From: an uncultured Castellaniella sp.
GTDB lineage: Bacteria; Pseudomonadota; Gammaproteobacteria; Burkholderiales; Burkholderiaceae_B
Length of the DNA stretch: 64,000 nucleotides
Assembly (NCBI RefSeq): GCF_937988725.1
Contig: NZ_CALKHS010000004.1
Span: forward strand, 248,001 to 312,000
Direction: 5' to 3'
The position numbers were made by a program, and so were the translations under genes. The number at the start of each line of letters is the position of its first letter. The stretch's first letter is position 1. Positions 1-7,470 of this stretch are shown in pieces. The notes below the pieces were generated by a model, which saw nothing but the letters and a program-made list of their open reading frames with translations, was not told where the DNA came from and made no database searches.

Positions 1-105
1 ATCGAGCGGATATTCCGCGACGTGCGCCTGGCGCAGATCTACGAGGGCACCAATCAGATCCAGCGTCTGATCATCGCCCGCCAGCTGCAGAAAGAACTGA
101 CTTGA
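1..105 (+). CDS. Acyl-CoA dehydrogenase, C-terminal fragment
   Basis: The window opens inside a gene whose last 34 codons end in TGA at 103-105. The residues include EGTNQIQRLIIARQL, the typical C-terminal motif of FAD-dependent acyl-CoA dehydrogenases, where the conserved EGT segment lies near the flavin adenine. These enzymes introduce the alpha-beta double bond of acyl-CoA. The CoA-transferase begins 11 bp downstream and two hydratases follow, so this is the upstream member of a catabolic operon. The substrate cannot be judged from this fragment. Confidence 0.85.
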   Translation: MERIFRDVRLAQIYEGTNQIQRLIIARQLQKELT

Positions 106-116
106 GAGGAAGAGAA

Positions 117-1700
117 ATGATCAGCCTGATCACGGCCAGGGATGCCGCACATCTGGTCAAGGACGGAGATATCCTCACCGTGGGGGGGAACGGGGGCACG
201 GGCGTGCCCGAATCCCTGCTGGTCGCCCTGGAACAGCGCTTCCGGGAAACCGAGAAACCCGCGGGGCTCACGCTGTTCCACGTCACCGGCGTGGGCGCGG
301 CCACGGAACAGGGCCTGTGCCGGCTGGCCTACCCGGGCCTCGTGTCCTGCGTGTACGGGGGGAACTTCGGCCTGCAGATCCCCTTCATGAAGCTGATCCG
401 TGAAAACCGGATCCAGGGCTACAACTTTCCCCAGGGCGTGATGGCGCAGCTGTGCCGGGCCATGGCCGGCAAGCAGCCCGGCGTGCTGACGCACGTGGGG
501 CTGCACACCTATATGGATCCGCGCCAGGAAGGCGGGCGGATGAACGAGTCCACGACCGGGGAACGCATCCGGCTCATGGAGATCGACGGCCGCGAATACC
601 TGCTCTATCAGGCGCCCACGCCCAACATCGCCTTTCTGCGCGGCACCAGCGCCGACGAGGACGGCTACATTTCCATGGAGCACGAGGCCACGACCCGGGA
701 AGACCTGTCCCTGGCGCAGGCCGTGCACAATGCCGGCGGCATCGTCGTCTGCCAGGTCAAGCGGCTGGTGCGCAGGGGCACTCAGCATCCGCAGATGGTG
801 AAGATCCCCGGCTTCCTGATCGATCACGTGGTGCTGGAACCCGAGCAGAAGCAGACCTACACCACGCAATACGACCCCAGCCGGTGCGGCGAAGTCCGCG
901 TGCCCATCTCCACGCTGCGGCCGGACCCGCTCACTCTGCGCCGCGTCATCGCCCGCCGCGCCGCGCTGGAACTGCATACCGGCGACGTGGTCAATCTGGG
1001 CGTGGGCATTTCCGCCATGATTCCCAATGTGGCGGCCGAAGAAGGCATCGACGAACAGATCACGCTGACCGTGGAATCGGGCGTGGTCGGCGGCGTGCCC
1101 GGCTATGCCCGGGAATTCGGCACCGCCTACAACCCGCGCGCCATCCTGGATCAGCCCTATCAGTTCGATTTCTACGATGGCGGCGGACTGGATTGCGCCT
1201 TCCTGTCGTTCGCCGAAGTCGATGCGCACGGCAACGTGAACGTCACCCGCTTCGGAGACCGCTATGACGGGTCCGGCGGTTTCATCAACATCACCCAGGG
1301 CGCCAAGCGGCTGGTGTTCAGCGGCAGCCTGACCGGCGGCAGCCTGGACGCGCAGGTCGAGGACGGCCGCCTGCTGATCCGGCGCGAGGGGCAGTTGAAG
1401 AAGTTCGTGCCCGAGGTCGGGCAGATCAGCTTCAACGGCAAGCTCGCCCGCGAGCGTGGCCAGGACGTGCTGTTCATTTCCGAGCGGGCTGTGTTCCGGC
1501 TGGATGCCGACGGCCTGATTCTGACCGAGATCGCGCCGGGCGTGGATCTGCGCAAGGACGTGCTCGACCAGATGGCGTTCGAGCCGCGCGTTTCGCCCGA
1601 TCTCAAGCTCATGGACGCCCGCCTGTTCCGGGACGGGCCGATGGGCCTGTCCCGGAACGCGGCCGCGCCCGAACCGACACAGGAGCTCACCCATGTCTGA
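117..1700 (+). CDS. Acyl-CoA:carboxylate CoA-transferase, YdiF/propionate type
   Basis: A 527-residue family I CoA-transferase with alpha- and beta-like halves in one chain, the usual length of YdiF or propionate CoA-transferases. Glu320 in TVESGVVGG matches the glutamate that forms the glutamyl-CoA thioester; the glycine-rich segment around residues 22-29 and GVGIS near 295-299 are also typical. I chose ATG 117 because a purine-rich GAGAGGAAGAG precedes it; an in-frame TTG lies at 102. It probably activates a carboxylate by moving CoA from an acyl-CoA donor. Its end overlaps the next gene by 8 bp. The substrate is unknown. Confidence 0.9.
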   Translation: MISLITARDAAHLVKDGDILTVGGNGGTGVPESLLVALEQRFRETEKPAGLTLFHVTGVGAATEQGLCRLAYPGLVSCVYGGNFGLQIPFMKLIRENRIQGYNFPQGVMAQLCRAMAGKQPGVLTHVGLHTYMDPRQEGGRMNESTTGERIRLMEIDGREYLLYQAPTPNIAFLRGTSADEDGYISMEHEATTREDLSLAQAVHNAGGIVVCQVKRLVRRGTQHPQMVKIPGFLIDHVVLEPEQKQTYTTQYDPSRCGEVRVPISTLRPDPLTLRRVIARRAALELHTGDVVNLGVGISAMIPNVAAEEGIDEQITLTVESGVVGGVPGYAREFGTAYNPRAILDQPYQFDFYDGGGLDCAFLSFAEVDAHGNVNVTRFGDRYDGSGGFINITQGAKRLVFSGSLTGGSLDAQVEDGRLLIRREGQLKKFVPEVGQISFNGKLARERGQDVLFISERAVFRLDADGLILTEIAPGVDLRKDVLDQMAFEPRVSPDLKLMDARLFRDGPMGLSRNAAAPEPTQELTHV

Positions 1701-2634
1701 TTCCGTTTCGCTGGATGGCGTCACCGTCGCCACCGTCCTGCCCTTTCATGCCGACCTGAGCATCGACTGGGGCAGCTATGACCGGCTGCTGGCCTATTGC
1801 ACCCGCCCCGAGGGCATGGGCGCCGTCTTCGTCAATGGCCATGCGGGCGAGGGCGCCACGCTCACCGCGCAGGAGCGCGTCGAGGTCATAAGGCGCACGC
1901 GCGCCTTCATCGGCGCCGGCACGCCGCTGCTGGCCGGCATCATTCCTTATTCCACGGCCGATGCGATCCAGCAGGCCCGGGATGCCGAGCAGGCCGGCGC
2001 CGATGTCGCCGTCCTGTTTCCCATGCCGCAGTTCGCGGCCGGCGCATCCGACGATGCGCGCTATGCCTGCCGCTACCTGGAAGCCGTGCTGGAAGCCTGC
2101 AGCCTGCCGGTGTCCATCTTCCAGCAGGACGTGCGCTCGGGGACCGGATTCTCCACCGCCGTGCTGTCGGAACTGGTCGCCTATGACCGGGTCATCGCGG
2201 TGAAGGAAGGCAGCGGGGACATTCGGCTGTACGAGGACAATCTGCGCATGCTGCGGGCCCGGGCGCCGCGGGTGGCGATCCTGCCGTCCAACTACCACTG
2301 GCTGTTCGCGCAGGTCGCGCTGGGCGCCGACGGGATCCTGTCCGGCATGGCCAGCATGATTCCCGACGATCTGTGCGATCTGTGGGCGGCCACGCAGGCG
2401 GGCGACCTGAAGGCCATGCAGGCGGTCAACGACCGGCTCTACCCGATCGTGCGCACGATCTACGGCGCGCCGCCCCTGATCGACATGCATACCCGCCTGA
2501 AGGCGGGGCTGGCGCATCTGGGCGTCATCGACGATCCGGTGCCGCGTCCGCCGCTGCTGCCCGTGCCGCGCGATGTCCGCGCGCGCATCGAGCAGGTCGT
2601 CGACCAGGCGGGCCTGCGCTCGCATGTCCGCTGA
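1693..2634 (+). CDS. DapA-family (dihydrodipicolinate synthase-like) lyase
   Basis: A 313-residue TIM-barrel class I aldolase of the DHDPS/NAL superfamily. Lys171 in VIAVKEGSGD is the expected Schiff-base lysine, and GHAGE at 49-53 corresponds to the substrate-carboxylate loop. The usual catalytic tyrosine of the YNxP motif is absent: the equivalent segment reads SIFQQD (residues 141-146), with Phe143. This argues against true lysine biosynthesis and for another pyruvate-type aldolase or hydratase. It overlaps the CoA-transferase by 8 bp and sits among acyl-CoA genes, so a carbon-carbon cleavage step in the same pathway is likely (inference). Confidence 0.85.
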   Translation: MSDSVSLDGVTVATVLPFHADLSIDWGSYDRLLAYCTRPEGMGAVFVNGHAGEGATLTAQERVEVIRRTRAFIGAGTPLLAGIIPYSTADAIQQARDAEQAGADVAVLFPMPQFAAGASDDARYACRYLEAVLEACSLPVSIFQQDVRSGTGFSTAVLSELVAYDRVIAVKEGSGDIRLYEDNLRMLRARAPRVAILPSNYHWLFAQVALGADGILSGMASMIPDDLCDLWAATQAGDLKAMQAVNDRLYPIVRTIYGAPPLIDMHTRLKAGLAHLGVIDDPVPRPPLLPVPRDVRARIEQVVDQAGLRSHVR

Positions 2635-2684
2635 TTTTCCATCCATGCCGCGGGGCAGCGTCCCCGCCCACCGGAGCCACCACC

Positions 2685-3212
2685 ATGTCCAGCAAACCAC
2701 GCGATGCCTTCGTCGACCTCTACTACGAAGATGTGGTCATCGGCGATGAAATCCTGAGCGACAGCCACACCATCACCACCGAAGGCATCCTGCAGTTCGC
2801 CGATACGACCCGGGACCACCACCCCCTGCATACGGACGAGGACTACTGCCGCGAACATACGGAATTCGGCAAGCCGATCGCGCACGGCCTGTTCGGCCTG
2901 TCGCTGATCGAGGGCCTGAAGTCCGAACTGGAGCTGTACCAGCACACCTCGGTCGCGTCCCTGGGCTGGGACAAGGTCCGCTTCCGTCAGCCGCTGTTCG
3001 CCGGCGACACCGTGCACGTCCGGGTTTCGTTCCTCGACAAGCGGGAAAGCCGCAGCGGCCCGCACGGCATCGTGATCGAGCAGACCGAGCTGGTCAAGGA
3101 CGACGGCACCGTCGCCATCGAGGCCCAGCATGCCACGCTGCTCTATCGGCGCGACAAGCTGGCGCCCGGCGCCGAGCCGGTTCCCGCGCGCGGGCGGGGC
3201 GCGTCGTCATGA
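2685..3212 (+). CDS. MaoC-family (R)-specific enoyl-CoA hydratase or dehydratase
   Basis: A 175-residue single hot-dog domain. DHHPLHTDED carries the hydratase-2 dyad, Asp44 and His49, followed by a conserved FGKPIAHG segment at 61-68. The family adds water to trans-2-enoyl-CoA with R stereochemistry. The start ATG at 2685 follows CCGGAG; the reading frame stays open upstream but that part overlaps the preceding gene. The stop shares ATGA with the next gene, a crotonase, so two hydratases of different folds sit side by side. They may act on different intermediates or give opposite stereochemistry. Confidence 0.88.
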   Translation: MSSKPRDAFVDLYYEDVVIGDEILSDSHTITTEGILQFADTTRDHHPLHTDEDYCREHTEFGKPIAHGLFGLSLIEGLKSELELYQHTSVASLGWDKVRFRQPLFAGDTVHVRVSFLDKRESRSGPHGIVIEQTELVKDDGTVAIEAQHATLLYRRDKLAPGAEPVPARGRGASS

Positions 3213-3973
3213 CGGATCTGCTGATTTCGCGGCCCGAGGACGGCGTGCTGGCGCTGCGGCTGAATCGGCCGAAAGCGCGCAATGCCTTGAGCATCGGCCT
3301 GTTGGGCGAGATCCGGGCGGCGCTCGATGCGGCGCGGGACGACGACTCGGTGCGCGCCGTGGTCCTGAGCGGCGACGAGACCGCGTTCTCGGCCGGCGCC
3401 GACATCAAGGAAATGCCCTCGGGCGGCATTCCGATGTGGGGGCAGCGCGACCGCTTGCTGGCCTGGAAGACCATCGAGCGGTTTCCCAAGCCGCTGCTCG
3501 CCGCCGTCGAAGGCTTCGCGCTGGGAGGCGGCTGCGAGCTGTGCCTGCTGTGCGACATGGTCATCGCCAGCGACACGGCCCGCTTCGGCCAGCCGGAAAT
3601 CCGCATCGGCGCGTTCCCGGGCGATGGCGGCACCCAGCGCCTGCCGCGCGCCATCGGGAAATCCCGGGCCTTGTGGATGATGATGACGGGCAACACGATC
3701 GACGCGCGCACGGCCGCCGAATGGGGGCTGGCGACCGAACGGGTCCCGGCGGGCCGGGCGCTGGCGCGGGCCGTCGACATCGCGCGCGACATCACGCAGA
3801 TGTCGCCCATCGCCATCGGAATGATCAAGGAAGAGGTCCTGATGACCTACGGCAAGCCGCTGGATGAGAGCCTCAGCCTGGAGCGCAAGCTGTTGCTCTG
3901 GCAGACCGAAGACCATGACGAGGGCATCGCCGCCTTCACCGAAAAACGCAAACCCGTGTACAAGGGGCGATAA
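3209..3973 (+). CDS. Enoyl-CoA hydratase (crotonase family)
   Basis: A 254-residue crotonase. The oxyanion-hole segments FSAGADIKEM (60-69) and FALGGGCEL (103-111) are intact, and both catalytic glutamates expected for hydratases are present, Glu110 in GGGCE and Glu130 in FGQPE, 20 residues apart as in rat mitochondrial hydratase. The C-terminus FTEKRKPVYKGR is also typical. It should hydrate a 2-enoyl-CoA. It overlaps the MaoC gene by 4 bp and ends 37 bp before the regulator gene, so it closes the catabolic operon. Confidence 0.92.
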   Translation: MTDLLISRPEDGVLALRLNRPKARNALSIGLLGEIRAALDAARDDDSVRAVVLSGDETAFSAGADIKEMPSGGIPMWGQRDRLLAWKTIERFPKPLLAAVEGFALGGGCELCLLCDMVIASDTARFGQPEIRIGAFPGDGGTQRLPRAIGKSRALWMMMTGNTIDARTAAEWGLATERVPAGRALARAVDIARDITQMSPIAIGMIKEEVLMTYGKPLDESLSLERKLLLWQTEDHDEGIAAFTEKRKPVYKGR

Positions 3974-4010
3974 TAGCCCACCGCGCGGCTGACACATCCC
4001 GAATCCAATC

Positions 4011-4739
4011 ATGAGCAACATCCCGACAACAAGAAGAAAGCGTGGTCCGGCCGTATCGGTCGAGGGCGAATCGTCCGCGTCCGACGAAGTCTCGACCACG
4101 CTCGTGGACCTGGTCGTGAAGACGATCCGCGAGGCCATTCTGTCCGGCGCCTATTTTCCCCAGGAACGGCTGAAGATCTCGGCCCTGTCCAAGCGTTTCA
4201 ACTTCAGCGCCATGCCCGTGCGCGAGGCCTTGCGCACCCTGGAAGGCGAGGGGCTGGTGGAAATCACGCCCAATCGCGGCGCGACCGTGCGGCGTCTGGA
4301 CCGGCGCTTCATCGAGGACCTGTTCGAACTCAACACCGAGCTGCGCATCTTCGCCATCCGCCGCGGGATGCGGTACATGACCACGGAAAAGCTGGAGATG
4401 CTCTCCGGCATCGCCGATGCGTTCGCGCAGGCCGTCTCCCAGGGGGACCTGGATGCGTCCATCCGGCTGAACCGCCAGTTCCACGGGAAGCTGATGGAAA
4501 TCGGCGGCAATATGGAAGCGTTGCGCGTCTTCGAACGGGGCTGGGAGCTCATCGGCGCGTTCCGCCGCCATTACGGCTACGGACCGACGCGGCAGCAGGG
4601 CCTGGCCACCGAAAAGAAGATGCTGATCCAGGCGTTGAGCCGGCACGATCTGCAGCAGGCCGAGGCCATTCTGCGCATGCAGCATGCCGCGGCCGTCGAT
4701 GATCTGATCCAGCGGTTCAACGCGATGGAAGGCCATTGA
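4011..4739 (+). CDS. GntR-family transcriptional regulator, FCD domain
   Basis: A 242-residue FadR-subfamily regulator: winged helix-turn-helix at about 35-95 (ISALSKRFNFSAMPVREALR is the recognition region) and an all-helical FCD ligand domain at about 100-225, including the FHGKL stretch with a metal-ligand histidine. Such proteins usually sense a small acid and repress neighbouring catabolic genes. It follows the acyl-CoA operon on the same strand after 37 bp and precedes a transporter, so it is the likely local regulator. I see no clear operator in the short gap. Confidence 0.88.
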   Translation: MSNIPTTRRKRGPAVSVEGESSASDEVSTTLVDLVVKTIREAILSGAYFPQERLKISALSKRFNFSAMPVREALRTLEGEGLVEITPNRGATVRRLDRRFIEDLFELNTELRIFAIRRGMRYMTTEKLEMLSGIADAFAQAVSQGDLDASIRLNRQFHGKLMEIGGNMEALRVFERGWELIGAFRRHYGYGPTRQQGLATEKKMLIQALSRHDLQQAEAILRMQHAAAVDDLIQRFNAMEGH

Positions 4740-4791
4740 CCCGGGACGCCGACCATCGGCGCGCCCGCCCGGACCGAGCGCGGGGCGCCGC

Positions 4792-5997
4792 ATGGCGGGC
4801 GTGAAACGCGTTCCCGCGGGCGCGGTCCTGATGGTCGCCGTTTTCCTGGCCGGCCTGAACATGCGGCCGCTGCTGACCAGCGTGTCCGCGCTGCTGCTGG
4901 ATCTGCAGTCGGCGCTGGGCCTGTCGGCGACGCTGGCCGGCTCGCTGGTGGCGCTGCCCACGTTGTTCTTCGGCATCTTCAGCATGGTCACGCCCCTGTT
5001 GCTTCGCTTCATGGACGTGCGCGCCGTGATCGTATCCAGCATGCTTCTGCTGGCGCTGGGCAGCGCATTGCGCGCCACCCTGGGCAGCGCGGGGCTGTTC
5101 GCCGGGATGTTCATCGCCAGCGTCGGCATCAGCTTCGTCGCCGTCCTCGCCCCGGCCGTCGCCAAGCAGGCGTTTCCCCAGCGCATCGGCTTCGTCATGG
5201 GGGCGTACACCACGAGCTTCTGCCTGGGCGCGTCCATGGGGGCGGGCCTGACCGCGCCCATGGCCCATTGGTTCGGCGGCGACTGGCGGCTGGGGCTGGC
5301 CGCCTGGGCGGCGCCCGCGCTGCTGGGCGCCCTGTGGTGGCTCGGCACGCGGTCCGTGGCCTTGTCCGATCGGCCGGAGGCCGTCGGCGCGGCGCCCTCG
5401 ATACCCGCCCGCGCCTTGTGGCGCGATCCGCTGGCCTGGCAGGTGACCCTGTTCATGGGCCTGCAATCGGGGCTGGGCCAGAGCCTGGTCGGCTGGATGC
5501 CCGTGATGCTGATCGATCGGGGCCTGAGCGCGGTCCAGGCCGGCATGGCCCTGTCGGGCACGCTGCTGGCGCAACTGCTTCCCAACCTGGTCGTGCCCTG
5601 GATGGCCGCGCGCGCCCGCGACCAGCGCGCTCTGGCCGGTCTGATCGTCGCGTTCTATGTGGTCGGGACCCTGGGCCTGCTGTACGCGCCCGTGGCCAGC
5701 CTCTGGCTGTGGGTCGTCCTGTGCGGACTGGGCATGGGCGGCGCGTTCAGCATGGGTTTGTCGTTCGTCGTGTTGCGCACGCGCACGTCGGCGCATGCCA
5801 CCGCCCTGTCCAGCATGTCGCAGGGCGTGGGCTACACCATCGCGGCGGCGGGCCCCTTCCTCGTCGGGCTGCTGTATGACGGCAGCGGCGGCTGGCACAG
5901 CACCGCGCTGCTGTTCGGCGCCATCGGCCTGATCGTGCTCTGGGCGGCCCTCATGGCCGGGCGCGATCGCTACGTCCTGTCGGGGCGGCCCGCGTAG
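4792..5997 (+). CDS. MFS transporter, CynX/NimT-like
   Basis: A 401-residue membrane protein with about 12 hydrophobic segments. The start AVFLAGLNMRPLLTSV resembles the N-LRPxxTSV motif of the CynX/NimT subfamily (cyanate, 2-nitroimidazole and other small-molecule transporters). It lies 52 bp after the GntR gene on the same strand, so it may import the substrate of the upstream acyl-CoA operon or export a product. The subfamily is confident, the cargo unknown. It ends 28 bp before the convergent iron operon. Confidence 0.85.
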   Translation: MAGVKRVPAGAVLMVAVFLAGLNMRPLLTSVSALLLDLQSALGLSATLAGSLVALPTLFFGIFSMVTPLLLRFMDVRAVIVSSMLLLALGSALRATLGSAGLFAGMFIASVGISFVAVLAPAVAKQAFPQRIGFVMGAYTTSFCLGASMGAGLTAPMAHWFGGDWRLGLAAWAAPALLGALWWLGTRSVALSDRPEAVGAAPSIPARALWRDPLAWQVTLFMGLQSGLGQSLVGWMPVMLIDRGLSAVQAGMALSGTLLAQLLPNLVVPWMAARARDQRALAGLIVAFYVVGTLGLLYAPVASLWLWVVLCGLGMGGAFSMGLSFVVLRTRTSAHATALSSMSQGVGYTIAAAGPFLVGLLYDGSGGWHSTALLFGAIGLIVLWAALMAGRDRYVLSGRPA

Positions 5998-6025
5998 CCG
6001 CGAACCCGCCGCGCCGGGCATCCGG

Positions 6026-6718
6026 TCACGGTTCGGACCACATGCGCAGCAGGTTGTGGTAGACGCCGGTGAGCTGGGCGACGATTTCCGGGTCTGCGCC
6101 GACCTGGATCAGGCGCTGGATGGCGACGTCCTGCTGCAGCAGCAGGGTTCGGCGCCCGTCGTCGCGCACCAGGCTCTGGGTCCAGAAGAACGATCCGTAG
6201 CGCACGCCCCGGGTGACCGGGGTGACGCGGTGCAGGCTGGAGCCGGGATAGACCACGGCGTGGCCGGCGGGCAGCTTCACGCGCTGCTCGCCGTAGGTGT
6301 CCTGGATGATCAGTTCGCCGCCTTCGTACTCGTCGGGGTCGCTGAAGAACACGGTGGTGGAGATGTCGGTGCGCAACAGGCCCGAAGCGGGCGCTTCCGC
6401 GCCCGGCGCGCGAAAGAGCGCGTTGTCGATGTGAAAGCCGTAATGCTCGCCGCCTTCGTAGCGGTTGAATCGGGGCGGCAGGATGCGGGCGGGCAGGGCG
6501 GCGGACTGGAACACCGGATGCCGCCGCAGCGTCTGGGCGAGCAGTTCGCCGATCCGAAGTCCGATGGGATCGTCCAGCGCCAGCTGGCGGTTGGTCTTGA
6601 GGTGCGTGGCGACATGGCCGGCGGTCTGGCGGCCGTCCGTCCAGGCGGCGGATTCCAGCGCTTGCCGGCATTGGCGCGTCTGTTCGGCGTTCAGCAAGTC
6701 GGGAATCGTGATCAGCAT
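6026..6718 (-). CDS. piuC: Fe(II)/2-oxoglutarate-dependent PKHD-type hydroxylase (PiuC/YbiX)
   Basis: A 230-residue prolyl-4-hydroxylase-like dioxygenase. The metal triad is His96-x-Asp98 (GFHIDNA) and His163 (SLHRVTP), with Arg173 in GVRYGSF placed to bind 2-oxoglutarate. PiuC in Pseudomonas and YbiX in E. coli are encoded beside catecholate siderophore receptors, as here. It is the last gene of the receptor-Sel1-piuC operon and overlaps the Sel1 gene by 7 bp; I start it at ATG 6716-6718 because the upstream part of the frame belongs to that overlap. The substrate of the family is not established, but a role in siderophore handling is likely. Confidence 0.9.
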   Translation of the reverse strand: MLITIPDLLNAEQTRQCRQALESAAWTDGRQTAGHVATHLKTNRQLALDDPIGLRIGELLAQTLRRHPVFQSAALPARILPPRFNRYEGGEHYGFHIDNALFRAPGAEAPASGLLRTDISTTVFFSDPDEYEGGELIIQDTYGEQRVKLPAGHAVVYPGSSLHRVTPVTRGVRYGSFFWTQSLVRDDGRRTLLLQQDVAIQRLIQVGADPEIVAQLTGVYHNLLRMWSEP

Positions 6719-7470
6719 GAGGACGTCCAGTTCCAGCCCGGATCCAGGTGGGTGCGCAGCCAGGCCCCGGCCTTGTCCAGGAATGCCGGGGTGGCGGTTT
6801 CGGGGACTTTGCGCAGCCATGCCAGCGCGGTCTCCGTGTCGCCCAGCGCCAGCATCAGACGGGCGCAGTTGAACTGCCCCCGGAAGTCGCCGGCGGCGCC
6901 CGCCTGCCGGTACCAGTCCAGGGCACGGCCTTCGTCCCGGTCCACCACCCAGCCGTCTTCGTGAAAACTGCCGATCATGTTCATGGATTTGGCGTGGCCC
7001 AGCGCGGCGGCCTTGCGAAACCAGTCCAGCGCGGCGCCGCGGTCGATGGCGATGCCCTGGCCCAGGGACAGCGCGGTGGCGTAGTTGTACATGCCCCAGT
7101 CCAGGCCGCCGATGGCCGCCAGCCGGAACCAGTAGGCCGCCATGAAGGCGTTCCGGGGCACGCCCCAGCCGTGGGCGTGGCATTGGCCCAGCATGTTCAG
7201 GGCCATGGGGTCGCCGTCGCGGCTGGCATGCTCGAACCACTGCACGGCCTGGGCGGGATCGCAGTCCACGCCCCGGCCGTCCAGCAGCCACTGGCCGTAG
7301 ACCAGTTGCGCCTGGACGACGCCGCCTTCGGCGGCGGCTTTCAGGGTGGCCGCCGCCTGTTCCGGCGGACCGGCCAGGATGCGTTGCAGCTCGGCGGCCA
7401 GGGCGGCCGGATCAGCCCTGTTGATGGCGTGGCTGTCCAGCGCGACAGCCGAAGGCGCGCCGTTCCTCAT
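6712..7470 (-). CDS. Sel1-repeat (TPR-like) protein of the siderophore receptor operon
   Basis: A 252-residue soluble protein made largely of Sel1-like repeats of about 36 residues from about 50 to 225 (examples GRGVDCDPAQAVQWFEHA and GIAIDRGAALDWFRKAA). No signal peptide is visible. A Sel1-repeat gene holds the same place between receptor and piuC in the Pseudomonas aeruginosa PA4514-PA4516 region, as far as I recall, so the three-gene unit looks conserved. Its ATG shares one base with the receptor stop (TGATG), suggesting translational coupling. It is probably a protein-protein adaptor; the partner is unknown. Confidence 0.82.
   Translation of the reverse strand: MRNGAPSAVALDSHAINRADPAALAAELQRILAGPPEQAAATLKAAAEGGVVQAQLVYGQWLLDGRGVDCDPAQAVQWFEHASRDGDPMALNMLGQCHAHGWGVPRNAFMAAYWFRLAAIGGLDWGMYNYATALSLGQGIAIDRGAALDWFRKAAALGHAKSMNMIGSFHEDGWVVDRDEGRALDWYRQAGAAGDFRGQFNCARLMLALGDTETALAWLRKVPETATPAFLDKAGAWLRTHLDPGWNWTSSC

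Noticed and set aside
54..1733. Long minus-strand open frame opposite the CoA-transferase
   Set aside because: Low-complexity translation without domain motifs; it mirrors the codon phase of a clear gene in GC-rich DNA.
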